DNA of 64,000 bases from Pectobacterium colocasium (GTDB taxonomy: Bacteria; Pseudomonadota; Gammaproteobacteria; Enterobacterales; Enterobacteriaceae), in NCBI RefSeq assembly GCF_020181655.1, contig NZ_CP084032.1, positions 682,001-746,000 on the forward strand, written 5' to 3'. The notes under the pieces are model-generated. The model saw only the letters and a list, made by a program, of their open reading frames with translations, was not told the origin of the DNA and made no database searches. The position numbers and the translations under genes were made by a program. Shown one piece after another: positions 11,563-21,887 of this stretch (positions within the stretch are counted from its first letter, which is position 1; each line of letters begins with the position of its first letter).

Positions 11563-12994
11563 AATTGTTCTGATAAATGTCTTTGTAGAGGCGACTTTCA
11601 AATCGCACCAGAGGGACACGGCGTGCGCGTTGGTCTTCTGGCGGCACTGCATAACCGGACAGGAACTGAACGAATGCCATGCGCTGACCACTCGCGGTGG
11701 TGATGAAGCCTGCCAGATTATATACGCCCTGTAGTGCCCCGGTTTTCGCCGAAACCTTGCCATCAACGCCAGCTTCATGCAGGCCGCCACGATAGCGCAG
11801 CGTGCCGTCATAGCCGGAAAGTGGAAGCATGGTGATGTAATTCAATTCATTATCGTGCTGTGCGATGTACTGCAATACCTGCATCATCGTTTCTGGCGAA
11901 ATCAGGTTGTGTCGTGACAGGCCTGAACCATCAACAACAATGCTGTTTCCTAAATCCACACCTGCTTTCTGACGCAGAATCTGGCGTACGGCATCTGCGC
12001 CGGCACGCCATGTACCCGGCACGCTAAAGCGCTCATGCCCAATGGTACGGAAAACCGTATCGGCAATCATATTGTCCGATTTTTTCAGCATGATAGTGAG
12101 CAGATCGTGCAGTGGCGCGGATTGTGTCTGAGCCAGAACGCTCCCCGCGGCTCCTGGCTGCGTCTGACGACGAAGGCTGCCCTTGATGCGAATATCTGCT
12201 TGCTGAAGCTCATCTTTAACAATCGCGCCGGCATAACTGGCCCCATCCTGAATCGCGAACGCCAGCGGAAGCGGCTCTGTGCGCTGAGTCAAACAGCCTG
12301 TAAGCGTAAAACGATTCAGTTCCCCAGGAACCACATCCAGTTCGCAATATTGCGCATCAGACGAGCCTTTAGCCAGCGTGCGGACCTCGCTGAACATTTG
12401 CACTGGATAATAGGATGCAACGCGGATAAACGCATTGTCGCCCGCTTTAGGCGCGCTGTAGAGTGAGACGGAGAAGCAGTTACGATCGACAATCGCGGCG
12501 CCCGGTGGGGCGCTGAAGCACTGGGTCATGTCGTTCCAGGGCCAGCCCGGCGCTTTATCGTGACTGGCGAATACCGAGGTATCGATTAGCACATCCCCTG
12601 CGATTTCCTGTATCCCGCGCTTTCTTAATTCTTGCACCATGTTCCGTATTTGCTGGCGCTTAAGTGTTGGATCGCCGCTAAACCGCACGATGAGGTTACC
12701 GTTTAGCATACCGCTGGTGACAGGGCCATGGCTTTCCATCGTAGTGATGAATCGATAGTCTGGACCCAATTGTAGTAATGCAGCTAATGCGGTTATCACC
12801 TTTTGTGTACTGGCGGGAAGCGCCATTTGCTGGCTATTGAAGGCCATGCTGGGTGTTGTTGAGCCAACTTTTTGTACCAATAGCGCCAGATTGGCGCCGT
12901 CTGGTAAATATTGGCGATGATCCTCAACAGAAGCTGCATTGGCATGCAGAACAAAAGCGCAGGCAAGTCCGGTAACAATCGATGAAAAACGCAT
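11561..12994 (-). CDS. dacB: D-alanyl-D-alanine carboxypeptidase/endopeptidase PBP4
   Basis: Periplasmic penicillin-binding protein that trims pentapeptides and cleaves cross-links. The 477 residues equal E. coli DacB. A signal peptide is evident (residues 1-20, cleavage near HANA-AS). The active-site motifs are S62-T-Q-K65, KSDNM, and SAKTGALQG near the C-terminus. Convergent with obgE, divergent from greA. Confidence 0.96.
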   Translation of the reverse strand: MRFSSIVTGLACAFVLHANAASVEDHRQYLPDGANLALLVQKVGSTTPSMAFNSQQMALPASTQKVITALAALLQLGPDYRFITTMESHGPVTSGMLNGNLIVRFSGDPTLKRQQIRNMVQELRKRGIQEIAGDVLIDTSVFASHDKAPGWPWNDMTQCFSAPPGAAIVDRNCFSVSLYSAPKAGDNAFIRVASYYPVQMFSEVRTLAKGSSDAQYCELDVVPGELNRFTLTGCLTQRTEPLPLAFAIQDGASYAGAIVKDELQQADIRIKGSLRRQTQPGAAGSVLAQTQSAPLHDLLTIMLKKSDNMIADTVFRTIGHERFSVPGTWRAGADAVRQILRQKAGVDLGNSIVVDGSGLSRHNLISPETMMQVLQYIAQHDNELNYITMLPLSGYDGTLRYRGGLHEAGVDGKVSAKTGALQGVYNLAGFITTASGQRMAFVQFLSGYAVPPEDQRARRVPLVRFESRLYKDIYQNN

Positions 12995-13262
12995 AATCTC
13001 AGCTAAGAACGGGGTAACGTGTGGTCATACTACGGCGCAACAAGGTCTAAAGTAAACGATGACCCTCATTGAACTCTGGGGTAAAATACGTATCAAAATG
13101 CAAAACCGCTGCCAGCCTGGAAATTTTATTCCGGGGCTGGTTGCTTTTGCTTTATGTCCAGTGAGGACTGGCACGTTGCAGAGACTCCGTCGCCTTTGAT
13201 TTTTAGCGCGTCAGGATGACGATTATTTGAGTCTTACGGACTTTTTTAGAGGTATAGACAAT

Positions 13263-13739
13263 ATGAAACAATTTCCGATGACCTTGCGTGGTGCTGAAAA
13301 ATTGCGCGAAGAGCTTGACCACCTGAAATCTGTGCGTCGACCTGAGATTATTGCAGCCATTGCTGAAGCGCGTGAGCACGGCGATCTGAAAGAAAATGCA
13401 GAATACCACGCCGCACGCGAGCAGCAGGGCTTTTGTGAAGGGCGCATTCAAGACATTGAAGCGAAGCTGTCTAACGCACAGGTTATCGATGTCACGAAGA
13501 TGACGGCGAACGGACGTGTTATTTTTGGCGCAACGGTAACCGTGATGAACCTGGATAATGAAGAAGAACAAACCTACCGGATTGTTGGCGATGATGAGGC
13601 GGATTTTAAGCAGAATCTGATCTCTGTCAATTCCCCGATTGCGCGTGGGCTGATCGGCAAAGAGGAAGATGACGTTGTGGTCATCCGTACGCCGGGCGGC
13701 GATGTGGAATATGAGATCCTGAAGGTCGAATATCTGTAA
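13263..13739 (+). CDS. greA: Transcript cleavage factor GreA
   Basis: 158 residues, the E. coli length. The N-terminal coiled coil enters the RNA polymerase secondary channel; its tip carries the acidic [15 protein letters not shown]. The C-terminal FKBP-like domain contains [16 protein letters not shown] and [14 protein letters not shown]. It rescues backtracked polymerase by inducing transcript cleavage. The ATG at 13263 follows AGAGGT at normal distance; a longer start at 13227 is rejected. Confidence 0.97.
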   Translation: MKQFPMTLRGAEKLREELDHLKSVRRPEIIAAIAEAREHGDLKENAEYHAAREQQGFCEGRIQDIEAKLSNAQVIDVTKMTANGRVIFGATVTVMNLDNEEEQTYRIVGDDEADFKQNLISVNSPIARGLIGKEEDDVVVIRTPGGDVEYEILKVEYL

Positions 13740-13786
13740 ATTTTGCTGGGTTGTTGATTAAAACAGCAAAAATTGTAAAGAAAAGA

Positions 13787-13812
13787 AAAAGGCCGCTTGC
13801 GGCCTTTTCTCT
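13787..13812 (+). terminator. Rho-independent terminator of greA
   Basis: 10-bp stem AAAAGGCCGC / GCGGCCTTTT with a TT loop (larger in the folded RNA), then TCT. An A-run precedes it, so it may also serve yhbY on the other strand. Confidence 0.85.
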
Positions 13813-13867
13813 AACCGAGAGGCATGGCACCTTTCCGTTAAAACTGAGTATCCTGAAATAAAAAGTG

Positions 13868-14161
13868 TTATCGTGGTAACACAATTTTACGTTCTTTCGC
13901 AGGACGGTACAGCACCAGCGTGTGGCCGATGACCTGAACGTTAGCGGCACCTGTTTCACGAACAATGGCCTCGACAATCAAGGCTTTGGTTTCGCGATCT
14001 TCTGTCGCTACTTTTATCTTGATCAGTTCATGATGCGCCAATGCTTGTTCGATCTCAGCCAAAACACCTTCGGTGAGACCGTTATTGCCCAGCATGACAA
14101 CCGGTTTTAGCGGATGTGCCAAGCCTTTCAGGTGTTGTTTTTGTTTATTACTTAGGTTCAT
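13868..14161 (-). CDS. yhbY: CRM-domain ribosome assembly protein YhbY
   Basis: 97 residues, the E. coli length. The single CRM RNA-binding domain shows the KPVVMLGNNGLTEGV loop (GxxG motif) and KIKVATEDRETKALI. The family binds pre-50S particles. Divergent from rlmE, whose product methylates 23S rRNA, as in E. coli. Confidence 0.95.
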   Translation of the reverse strand: MNLSNKQKQHLKGLAHPLKPVVMLGNNGLTEGVLAEIEQALAHHELIKIKVATEDRETKALIVEAIVRETGAANVQVIGHTLVLYRPAKERKIVLPR

Positions 14162-14304
14162 TGTCTTTTTTACTTAGGTTGGGATTGAAAACGGGTCATT
14201 CTACCGCCATCTCATGATTATAACCAATTTGACTGTTCTGATTGGTAATATGTGAGAAGTTTCTCCCCACCACGAGCGTGTTACTGAGAATAGTTGGAAA
14301 ATCG

Positions 14305-14934
14305 ATGGCGAATAAAAAGCGTTCTGCAAGTTCCAGTCGCTGGTTGCAGGAACACTTTAGCGATAAATATGTGCAGCAGGCCCAGAAAAAAGGGCTGCGC
14401 TCACGTGCTTGGTTTAAACTTGACGAAATACAACAGAGCGACAAACTGTTTAAACCCGGTATGACGGTTGTGGATTTAGGCGCTGCACCTGGCGGTTGGT
14501 CACAGTATGTGGTCACGCAAATTGGTGGAAATGGTCGAATTATCGCGTGCGATATTTTACCGATGGATCCGATTGTTGGCGTCGATTTCCTGCAAGGGGA
14601 CTTTCGTGATGAACTGGTCCTCAAAGCCTTGCTCGAAAGGGTTGGCGATAGCAAAGTTCAGGTGGTGATGTCTGACATGGCCCCTAACATGAGTGGTACA
14701 CCAGCCGTTGATATTCCGAAATCGATGTATCTGGTTGAATTAGCACTTGGTATGTGTCGGGATGTATTAGCGCCAGGCGGAAGTTTCCTGGTGAAAGTGT
14801 TTCAGGGAGAAGGTTTTGATGAATACCTACGGGAAATTCGCTCCCTGTTTACGAAAGTGAAAATTCGTAAACCAGACGCCTCACGTGCCCGGTCTCGTGA
14901 AGTGTATATTGTAGCGACAGGGCGGAAACTGTAG
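14305..14934 (+). CDS. rlmE: 23S rRNA 2'-O-ribose U2552 methyltransferase
   Basis: Also called FtsJ/RrmJ. 209 residues as in E. coli. The SAM-binding motif [13 protein letters not shown] and the catalytic Asp in [10 protein letters not shown] are clear, as is the catalytic Lys in [10 protein letters not shown]. Heat-shock controlled in E. coli together with ftsH, which follows 47 nt downstream. The ATG at 14305 gives [11 protein letters not shown]; in-frame codons from 14242 lie in the leader. Confidence 0.97.
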
Positions 14935-14981
14935 TACCCTAACGCTGTTTTTTAACACAGTTGTAATATGAGGTTAATCCC

Positions 14982-16952
14982 TTGAGTGACATGGCGAAAA
15001 ACCTAATTCTCTGGTTAGTCATCGCAGTGGTGCTGATGTCTGTTTTCCAGAGCTTTGGGCCCAGCGAGTCGAATGGCCGTAGGGTGGATTATTCAACCTT
15101 CTTGACTGAAGTGAATCAGGATCAGGTCCGTGAAGCACGTATTAACGGGCGTGAGATCAGTGTTATCAAAAAAGACAGCAACAGATACACGACTTACATT
15201 CCTGTCAATGACCCCAAGCTACTGGATAACCTGCTAACGAAGAATGTGAAAGTCGTTGGTGAGCCACCGGAAGAGCCAAGCCTGTTGGCTTCTATCTTTA
15301 TTTCCTGGTTCCCGATGCTGCTACTCATTGGCGTCTGGATCTTCTTCATGCGTCAAATGCAAGGCGGCGGCGGTAAAGGTGCCATGTCCTTCGGCAAGAG
15401 CAAAGCGCGTATGCTGACTGAAGATCAGATCAAGACGACGTTTGCTGATGTTGCTGGTTGCGACGAAGCGAAGGAAGAGGTTAGCGAACTGGTTGAGTAC
15501 CTGCGTGAACCTAGCCGTTTCCAGAAGTTGGGCGGTAAGATTCCGAAAGGTATTCTGATGGTCGGCCCGCCGGGAACCGGTAAAACGCTGCTGGCGAAGG
15601 CGATTGCTGGTGAAGCGAAAGTCCCTTTCTTTACGATTTCCGGTTCTGACTTCGTTGAAATGTTTGTTGGTGTTGGTGCTTCTCGCGTTCGTGATATGTT
15701 CGAACAGGCGAAGAAAGCGGCACCTTGTATCATCTTTATCGATGAAATCGATGCCGTTGGCCGTCAGCGTGGTGCAGGTTTAGGCGGTGGTCACGATGAA
15801 CGTGAACAAACGCTGAACCAAATGCTGGTTGAGATGGACGGCTTTGAAGGCAACGAAGGCATTATTGTTATCGCGGCGACGAACCGTCCCGATGTGCTTG
15901 ACCCAGCTTTGTTGCGTCCCGGTCGTTTTGACCGTCAGGTTGTGGTTGGCCTGCCGGATGTTCGCGGTCGTGAACAGATTTTGAAAGTGCATATGCGTCG
16001 CGTACCGCTGTCTCCCGATATCGATGCGTCAGTGATTGCGCGTGGGACTCCAGGTTTCTCTGGTGCGGACTTGGCTAACCTGGTTAACGAAGCCGCATTG
16101 TTCTCTGCTCGTGGTAATAAACGTGTCGTTTCGATGGTCGAATTCGAGAAAGCGAAAGACAAAATCATGATGGGTGCCGAGCGCCGTTCCATGGTTATGA
16201 CTGAAAAGCAGAAAGAATCGACGGCATACCATGAAGCCGGTCACGCTATCATTGGTCGTCTGGTGCCAGAGCACGATCCGGTTCATAAAGTGACGATCAT
16301 CCCACGTGGTCGTGCGCTGGGCGTGACGTTCTTCCTGCCTGAAGGTGATGCGATCAGTGCCAGCCGTCAGAAATTGGAAAGCCAGATCTCTACGCTGTAC
16401 GGTGGTCGACTGGCTGAAGAAATCATTTACGGCGTGGAGCATGTTTCGACTGGCGCGTCTAATGACATCAAAGTCGCAACGTCGATTGCTCGTAACATGG
16501 TGACGCAGTGGGGTTTCTCTGAAAAATTGGGTCCATTGCTTTATGCAGAAGAAGAGGGCGAAGTATTCCTTGGCCGTTCTGTCGCAAAAGCCAAACACAT
16601 GTCAGATGAAACGGCGCGTATCATCGATCAGGAAGTGAAATCACTGATTGAACGTAACTATGTGCGTGCTCGTGAGCTGTTGATGGCAAATATGGACATC
16701 CTTCACTCAATGAAAGATGCGTTGATGAAGTATGAAACCATTGATGCGCCGCAGATTGACGATTTGATGGGTCGCAAGAAAGAGGTTCGTCCGCCTGCGG
16801 GCTGGGAAGCATCTCGTTCTGACAACGATTCCAGCAACGGCGGTGGGACACCTAAAGCCCCTACGCCAGTGGATGAGCCGCAAACACCTAATTCTGATTC
16901 CGGTAACACGACTCCCGGTAACCCCCTGTCTGAGCAAGCGGACGACAAATAA
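14982..16952 (+). CDS. ftsH: ATP-dependent zinc metalloprotease FtsH
   Basis: Membrane-anchored AAA protease that degrades LpxC, sigma-32 and misassembled membrane proteins. Two N-terminal TM helices (~4-24 and ~98-122) flank the periplasmic domain. The AAA module shows Walker A GPPGTGKT, Walker B IIFIDEID and the second region of homology [18 protein letters not shown]; zinc site HEAGH. The TTG start at 14982 (MSDMAKN) has AGG at 6-9 nt upstream; the ATG at 14991 (MAKN) is the alternative and differs by three residues. At 656 residues it is slightly longer than E. coli because of a Pro/Ser/Asn-rich C-terminal tail. Confidence 0.97.
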   Translation: MSDMAKNLILWLVIAVVLMSVFQSFGPSESNGRRVDYSTFLTEVNQDQVREARINGREISVIKKDSNRYTTYIPVNDPKLLDNLLTKNVKVVGEPPEEPSLLASIFISWFPMLLLIGVWIFFMRQMQGGGGKGAMSFGKSKARMLTEDQIKTTFADVAGCDEAKEEVSELVEYLREPSRFQKLGGKIPKGILMVGPPGTGKTLLAKAIAGEAKVPFFTISGSDFVEMFVGVGASRVRDMFEQAKKAAPCIIFIDEIDAVGRQRGAGLGGGHDEREQTLNQMLVEMDGFEGNEGIIVIAATNRPDVLDPALLRPGRFDRQVVVGLPDVRGREQILKVHMRRVPLSPDIDASVIARGTPGFSGADLANLVNEAALFSARGNKRVVSMVEFEKAKDKIMMGAERRSMVMTEKQKESTAYHEAGHAIIGRLVPEHDPVHKVTIIPRGRALGVTFFLPEGDAISASRQKLESQISTLYGGRLAEEIIYGVEHVSTGASNDIKVATSIARNMVTQWGFSEKLGPLLYAEEEGEVFLGRSVAKAKHMSDETARIIDQEVKSLIERNYVRARELLMANMDILHSMKDALMKYETIDAPQIDDLMGRKKEVRPPAGWEASRSDNDSSNGGGTPKAPTPVDEPQTPNSDSGNTTPGNPLSEQADDK

Positions 16953-16981
16953 TTCGCCTGCGATTGATATCGGTAATTCAC

Positions 16982-17010
16982 AAAACCCCAGCTCAGGCTG
17001 GGGTTTTTTA
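16982..17010 (+). terminator. Rho-independent terminator of ftsH
   Basis: 11-bp stem AAAACCCCAGC / GCTGGGGTTTT with a TCAG loop and T-run, separating ftsH from folP. Confidence 0.88.
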
Positions 17011-17069
17011 CTGAGAATGTTCTTCGAATCACCTTTCATGCTAACTACACCAGAATGCGGAGGTAAATC

Positions 17070-17903
17070 ATGCAACTGGTTGCCAGAGACTCAACGCTGG
17101 ATCTTTCCTGTCCACGTATCATGGGTATTCTTAACGTCACGCCGGACTCTTTTTCCGATGGCGGAAAACACAACAAGCTTGATGCGGCATTACTGCATGT
17201 TCAGGAGATGGTTAACGCTGGTGCGGCCCTGATCGATATTGGCGGTGAATCAACACGCCCTGGGGCAGATGAGGTGAGCACGGAAGAAGAGTTGGAACGT
17301 GTGGTGCCTGTCGTTGAGGCCATCGCTAAGCGGTTTGATGTCTGGATCTCGGTCGATACTTCAAAGCCGGAAGTCATGACGGCGTCAGCGCTGGCAGGTG
17401 CACATCTGATTAATGATATTCGCGCTTTGCAAGAGCCAGGTGCGCTGGAAGCGGCGGCGGCAACGGGGCTACCTGTGTGTCTGATGCACATGCAGGGGAT
17501 GCCGAGAACCATGCAGCATAAGCCGCATTATGATGACCTGATGCAGGACATCGGCAATTTCTTGCAACAGCAGATTGATCGCTGCGTGAACGCCAATATT
17601 CCGAAAAGTAAGCTATTGCTGGATCCTGGGTTCGGATTCGGTAAGAATCTTGCCCATAATTATGCGCTTCTGGCTCGCCTGAGCGAATTACATCGTTTTG
17701 AACTGCCGCTTCTGGTGGGGATGTCGAGGAAATCCATGATTGGACAACTCCTTAATGTGCCGCCTGCGCAGCGTGTTCATGGTAGTGTTGCCTGTGCTGT
17801 GATCGCGGCGATGCAGGGAGCACAGATTATTCGCGTGCACGATGTTAAAGAAACGGCTGATGCCATGCGCATTGTTGAGGCGACCCTTTCTGCGAAGGAA
17901 TAA
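17070..17903 (+). CDS. folP: Dihydropteroate synthase
   Basis: Condenses p-aminobenzoate with hydroxymethyl-dihydropterin diphosphate; the sulfonamide target. TIM barrel of 277 residues (E. coli 282). Signatures: [26 protein letters not shown], the pterin-site Asp in [11 protein letters not shown], and [11 protein letters not shown]. Seven nt separate its stop from glmM, so the two are co-transcribed. Confidence 0.96.
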   Translation: MQLVARDSTLDLSCPRIMGILNVTPDSFSDGGKHNKLDAALLHVQEMVNAGAALIDIGGESTRPGADEVSTEEELERVVPVVEAIAKRFDVWISVDTSKPEVMTASALAGAHLINDIRALQEPGALEAAAATGLPVCLMHMQGMPRTMQHKPHYDDLMQDIGNFLQQQIDRCVNANIPKSKLLLDPGFGFGKNLAHNYALLARLSELHRFELPLLVGMSRKSMIGQLLNVPPAQRVHGSVACAVIAAMQGAQIIRVHDVKETADAMRIVEATLSAKE

Positions 17904-17910
17904 AAACGAG

Positions 17911-19248
17911 ATGAGTAACCGCAAATATTTTGGTACCGATGGCGTGCGTGGCAAGGTTGGTAATACACCGATTACCCCTGATTTTGTGCTTAAACTGGGT
18001 TGGGCTGCGGGGAAAGTGCTCGCACGGCATGGTTCTCGTAAGATTATTATCGGCAAAGATACCCGCATTTCAGGCTACATGCTGGAGTCTGCGTTGGAAG
18101 CCGGGCTGGCAGCGGCGGGGTTGTCGGCTTCTTTTACTGGCCCGATGCCGACGCCAGCGGTTGCTTATCTCACCCGCACGTTCCGTGCAGAAGCGGGTAT
18201 CGTTATTTCTGCTTCTCATAACCCGTATTACGACAACGGTATTAAATTCTTCTCAATTGACGGTACCAAGTTGCCGGATGACGTAGAAGAAGCAATAGAA
18301 GCGGAACTGGAAAAACCGCTGACGTGTGTTGAGTCTGCTGAATTAGGCAAAGCCAGCCGCATTGTTGACGCCGCTGGTCGCTACATCGAGTTTTGTAAGG
18401 GTACGTTCCCGAGCGAACTGAGTCTCAATGGTTTAAAGATTGTCGTCGATTGCGCCAATGGTGCGACCTATCATATCGCCCCCAGCGTATTACGCGAGCT
18501 TGGTGCTAAAGTCATCGCAATTGGCTGTGAACCGGATGGCATGAATATCAATGAAGAGTGCGGGGCGACCGACGTCAGGCTACTGCAGGCTCGCGTGCTG
18601 GCTGAGAAAGCGGATGTTGGCCTCGCGTTTGACGGCGATGGCGATCGGCTCATCATGGTCGACCATTTGGGCAACAAAGTCGATGGCGACCAGATTCTGT
18701 ATATCATCGCCCGTGAAGGTTTACGCCAAGGGCAACTGCGTGGCGGTGCCGTGGGCACGCTGATGAGTAACATGGGGCTTGAGGTGGCATTAAAGCAGCT
18801 GGGCATCCCGTTTGCTCGCGCCAAGGTGGGCGATCGCTATGTATTAGAAATGATGCAGGCAAAAGGGTGGCGCATTGGTGCAGAAAACTCCGGCCATGTC
18901 ATCTTGCTCGACAAAACGACGACGGGCGACGGTGTGATTGCTGGTTTGCAGGTTCTTACCGCGATAGTGAGAAATCATATGAGTCTGCATGATTTATGCA
19001 GCGGTATGAAGCTGTTTCCACAGATCCTGGTCAACGTACGGTTTACGGGAGAAAACGACCCGCTGGAAGATAAAAACGTTCAGCAGATTACGCAGGATGT
19101 GGAAAAAGAATTGGCCGGACGCGGGCGGGTGTTGCTGCGTAAATCCGGTACTGAGCCGCTTATCCGTGTCATGGTTGAGGGTGAACAGGAAGAGACCGTT
19201 ATCGCGCTGGCAAACCGCATTGCCGATGCGGTGAAAGCTGTTGGTTGA
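17911..19248 (+). CDS. glmM: Phosphoglucosamine mutase
   Basis: Converts glucosamine-6-P to glucosamine-1-P for peptidoglycan and LPS precursors. 445 residues as in E. coli. The phosphoserine loop is [12 protein letters not shown], the Mg-binding loop is DGDGDRLIM, and the C-terminal phosphate-binding loop is [15 protein letters not shown]. The ATG at 17911 ([11 protein letters not shown]) is the conserved start; upstream codons overlap folP. Confidence 0.97.
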   Translation: MSNRKYFGTDGVRGKVGNTPITPDFVLKLGWAAGKVLARHGSRKIIIGKDTRISGYMLESALEAGLAAAGLSASFTGPMPTPAVAYLTRTFRAEAGIVISASHNPYYDNGIKFFSIDGTKLPDDVEEAIEAELEKPLTCVESAELGKASRIVDAAGRYIEFCKGTFPSELSLNGLKIVVDCANGATYHIAPSVLRELGAKVIAIGCEPDGMNINEECGATDVRLLQARVLAEKADVGLAFDGDGDRLIMVDHLGNKVDGDQILYIIAREGLRQGQLRGGAVGTLMSNMGLEVALKQLGIPFARAKVGDRYVLEMMQAKGWRIGAENSGHVILLDKTTTGDGVIAGLQVLTAIVRNHMSLHDLCSGMKLFPQILVNVRFTGENDPLEDKNVQQITQDVEKELAGRGRVLLRKSGTEPLIRVMVEGEQEETVIALANRIADAVKAVG

Positions 19249-19276
19249 GGTTTTTTTGATTAACCAATCAGGCAGA

Positions 19277-19448
19277 TATAATACTGTTCACTTAAGCGTA
19301 GATTTAGAGGGAAACACGGTGATGAGGTTCCCGCCGGGATACCTCGCACCGTGGTAGCCCCCGGTATCTCGATTCTTAAACGATCGGCATTAAATCAGGC
19401 AGATAGGGCTTTTGGCATGCATCTTGTGCCGAAAGCCGCTGTTTTTTT
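19277..19448 (+). ncRNA. Structured transcription unit upstream of secG (candidate sRNA or attenuated leader)
   Basis: The 377-nt glmM-secG gap contains a TATAAT (19277-19282) with T-rich -35 candidates (TTTTGA or TTTGAT) 16-17 bp before it, then an almost fully paired hairpin at 19315-19353 (CACGGTG/CACCGTG and GAGGT/ACCTC arms), and at 19407-19448 a strong terminator (GGCTTTTGGCA paired with TGCCGAAAGCC, then a T-run). A transcript of about 160 nt is implied. It contains an 11-codon ORF, MRFPPGYLAPW, at 19322-19357 with AGAGGG 10 nt upstream. It may be a free sRNA or a secG leader with attenuation. No expression evidence is available. Confidence 0.45.
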
Positions 19449-19625
19449 CTGCAATCAACCCGCGGTGACCAAATTACCCTTGCGTACGTTACATCCTTTG
19501 GTTAGTATTCAGACCCGCTTGATAAGGGATGTTTGAGACATCTGACTTGCGGAATGACGCGCGGTTTGCCGCCAGAATATAGCATTCTCCATGAGACATG
19601 GAGAAAACGGTTAACAGGTACGACT

Positions 19626-19958
19626 ATGTACGAAGCTCTATTAGTGATTTTCCTGTTAGTATCGATCGGGCTGGTTGCCTTGATCATGCTTCAGCAGGGT
19701 AAAGGTGCTGATATGGGAGCCTCGTTCGGAGCAGGTGCTTCTGCCACTTTGTTCGGTTCGAGCGGCTCTGGTAATTTCATGACCCGCATGACGGCGATAC
19801 TGGCGACCCTGTTCTTCATTATCAGCCTCATTCTGGGCAACCTGAGTTCGCTGCAGAAAAAAGGCGGTGCTTGGGATAACCTGAGCCAGCCTGAAAAAGT
19901 CGAGCAGACGACAACGCCTGCTGCGCCTTCAACGCCGGCGAGTGACATTCCGAAGTAA
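19626..19958 (+). CDS. secG: Protein translocase subunit SecG
   Basis: 110 residues, as in E. coli; auxiliary subunit of SecYEG that assists SecA cycling. Two TM helices (about 2-21 and 53-73) flank the conserved cytoplasmic loop GKGADMGASFGAGASATLFGS compressed between them. The Pro/Thr-rich C-terminus is normal. The ATG at 19626 is chosen by family length; upstream in-frame codons lie in the leader. tRNA-Leu follows 24 nt after its stop, as in E. coli. Confidence 0.96.
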   Translation: MYEALLVIFLLVSIGLVALIMLQQGKGADMGASFGAGASATLFGSSGSGNFMTRMTAILATLFFIISLILGNLSSLQKKGGAWDNLSQPEKVEQTTTPAAPSTPASDIPK

Positions 19959-19982
19959 GCGTTTTAAAGTAGTAATTGTGAT

Positions 19983-20069
19983 GCCGTGGTGGTGGAATTG
20001 GTAGACACGCTACCTTGAGGTGGTAGTGCCCGATTGGGCTTACGGGTTCAAGTCCCGTCCTCGGTACCA
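19983..20069 (+). tRNA. leuU: tRNA-Leu, anticodon GAG
   Basis: 87-nt class II tRNA with encoded CCA. The anticodon stem CTACC/GGTAG holds the loop TTGAGGT (GAG at 20017-20019). A long variable arm and the T-loop GGTTCAAGTCC are present. It lies immediately after secG as in E. coli leuU. The acceptor arm reads GCCGTGG against CCTCGGT, which leaves a U-U opposition at 5/68 where E. coli has A-U; see findings. The left edge of the accessory island follows. Confidence 0.95.
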
Positions 20070-20073
20070 ACAT

Positions 20074-20106
20074 AAAAAATAGACGTCAATGGACGTCTAT
20101 TTTTTT
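20074..20106. terminator. Bidirectional terminator after leuU
   Basis: 14-bp perfect stem (AAAAAATAGACGTC, AATG loop) with a T-run on each strand, so it ends leuU rightwards and the minus-strand island operon leftwards. Confidence 0.9.
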
Positions 20107-20131
20107 GTCTTTAATTTCTGGTCTCAGCGCT

Positions 20132-21148
20132 TTACAGGCGCACCAACTGCTTGCCGAAGTGTTTACTGTCTAATAAGTCGATAAAGGCTTGAGGCGCATT
20201 CTCTATTCCCTCAATAATGTTCTCTCGATATTTTAATCGCCCTTTCTCAACGGCATCGAGTAGCCAAATGTCCGCTTCTGCGTAGTCTTTGAACCACTCA
20301 GTGACGAGAAAAAATCGGCTCAGAGGGGCTTCGGGCAAAGAAGAGAAAAATGCCACCGGGCTTGAAGCATCAACATCATGCCCTTGATTATAGAGTGCCG
20401 CGCTGCCACAAACAGGAACTCTGGCACCTTCGTTAAGCAACCTGGCAACGAAGAGAGAAACTCTGCCACCAACATTTTCAAAATAGATGTCAATTCCGTT
20501 GGGACAAGCAGCTCGCAAGGCCTGATCTAAACCAGCTTCTTTATAATTAATACAAGTATCAAACCCAAGAGTCTCAACGACATAACGGCATTTTTCTTCG
20601 CTGCCCGCCAAGCCGACCACGCGACACCCTGCTTGTTTGCCTAGCTGTCCGACGGCTGAACCGACACCTCCTGATGCAGCGGATACCACCAACGTTTCTC
20701 CTGCTTTGGGTTTGGCTATTTTATTCAGGCCAAAATAAGCGGAACGTCCTGGTGTTCCTGCGGCCCCCAAAAAAATAGAAGGTGATAGAGCCGTCGGCAG
20801 TACGCGGTGTGTAATAAAATCCTGAGGCGTACCGACATAGTATTTCTGCCAGCCTGAAAAGGTAAATACGCAGTCTCCAACCTGAAATTTTGGATTTTTT
20901 GTTGCTACGATATTGCCTATTGTTTCCCCTTGAATAACCTCTCCGAGCTTGATAGTGCTAACAAAGGCCGTATTTCTACTGAGTCGAGCGCGCGTGTATT
21001 GGTCAATAGATAGCCACTTATTTTCAACTATGTATTCGCCGGGTTGTAACGCATTGATATGGCGTTCATCAAGCCTAAAGTGTTCTAACTGGGCTGGGCC
21101 ATCAGGATGGTGAGCGAGTACGATTAGTTTATTTGTTAACGGGTTCAT
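20132..21148 (-). CDS. MDR-family NADPH-dependent oxidoreductase (zinc-independent)
   Basis: 338 residues from the ATG at 21148, which follows AGGGA; an upstream ATG at 21169 would add seven residues. Medium-chain reductase fold: N-terminal GroES-like part with ENKWLSIDQYTRARLS, then the nucleotide-binding VVSAASGGVGSAVGQLGKQAGCR. It resembles the leukotriene-B4/prostaglandin reductase and CurA group, which reduce activated C=C bonds. Last gene of the minus-strand NRPS/PKS run, 47 nt after the membrane protein. A tailoring or trans-enoyl-reductase role is inference. No structural zinc cysteine cluster is evident. Confidence 0.82.
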   Translation of the reverse strand: MNPLTNKLIVLAHHPDGPAQLEHFRLDERHINALQPGEYIVENKWLSIDQYTRARLSRNTAFVSTIKLGEVIQGETIGNIVATKNPKFQVGDCVFTFSGWQKYYVGTPQDFITHRVLPTALSPSIFLGAAGTPGRSAYFGLNKIAKPKAGETLVVSAASGGVGSAVGQLGKQAGCRVVGLAGSEEKCRYVVETLGFDTCINYKEAGLDQALRAACPNGIDIYFENVGGRVSLFVARLLNEGARVPVCGSAALYNQGHDVDASSPVAFFSSLPEAPLSRFFLVTEWFKDYAEADIWLLDAVEKGRLKYRENIIEGIENAPQAFIDLLDSKHFGKQLVRL

Positions 21149-21195
21149 AATATTCCCTATATTCATCATTCATTACGCATGACTTGATGGCTGGT

Positions 21196-21822
21196 TCAGA
21201 CAGCGTCATCTTGCGCATGTGAGGACCAGCGATATTTTGGCCATTTGAAGCTGAAAATGACGAGCAACAATGTTAGAGGCCAACCGCTGATCAGGACGAG
21301 GGTATCCATTGGTAATCCAGGCCGGAGTGAAAGGGTATAAATGACGATGGCTTTTATCAGATAGGCCACAATCCAGACCAATGAGACTTCGTTCCATATT
21401 TTGGTGTACCGTGGGGTGCCATAGTGAGGAAGTGTTTTTAGTCTTGGCGTAGCTTGTTCCGCTAGTGTCTGTATGACTGGACGCCCGAGCATGCTGTAAA
21501 TGCTGAAGATAATCACGGTGGACATTGCGCCGCTGACGGATAAAAAGACGCTCTCCTGCCTGATATCAAACAGCATATACCCTTCCAAATAAAGATAATG
21601 GCTTAGGCCTGAAACCAAAATAAGGGCGATGATCGGCAAGTAGCCTTTCCACCGACTGATATATTGCAGGACACCAGAATAGATAGCTGTAATTAATAAT
21701 GCAGCTCCTGCCCCCCATTGCCAGAAAGCGATATTGTAAATAATAATTGGTAAGATAATGGTTAGGATGGCATCGCGTGATACCAGATATTGCCAAACGG
21801 TTAACGACGGTGTATCGCTCAT
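21196..21822 (-). CDS. Multi-span membrane protein, VC0807-like
   Basis: 208 residues with about five to six hydrophobic segments (around 14-32, 34-55, 58-80, 90-112, 145-165, 175-195) and a cytoplasmic-type C-terminus. It resembles the VC0807 family of small inner-membrane proteins of unknown function. GGAG lies just before the ATG. It sits 65 nt downstream of the TE-containing NRPS and before the reductase, so it may take part in export, immunity or lipid anchoring of the product; none of these is shown by the sequence. Confidence 0.7.
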   Translation of the reverse strand: MSDTPSLTVWQYLVSRDAILTIILPIIIYNIAFWQWGAGAALLITAIYSGVLQYISRWKGYLPIIALILVSGLSHYLYLEGYMLFDIRQESVFLSVSGAMSTVIIFSIYSMLGRPVIQTLAEQATPRLKTLPHYGTPRYTKIWNEVSLVWIVAYLIKAIVIYTLSLRPGLPMDTLVLISGWPLTLLLVIFSFKWPKYRWSSHAQDDAV

Positions 21823-21887
21823 TTGCTTCTCCTCGCTTATGTGATCAAACCGCCGTTAAACATTTGAAACCGCAGACGGCGGATGTG

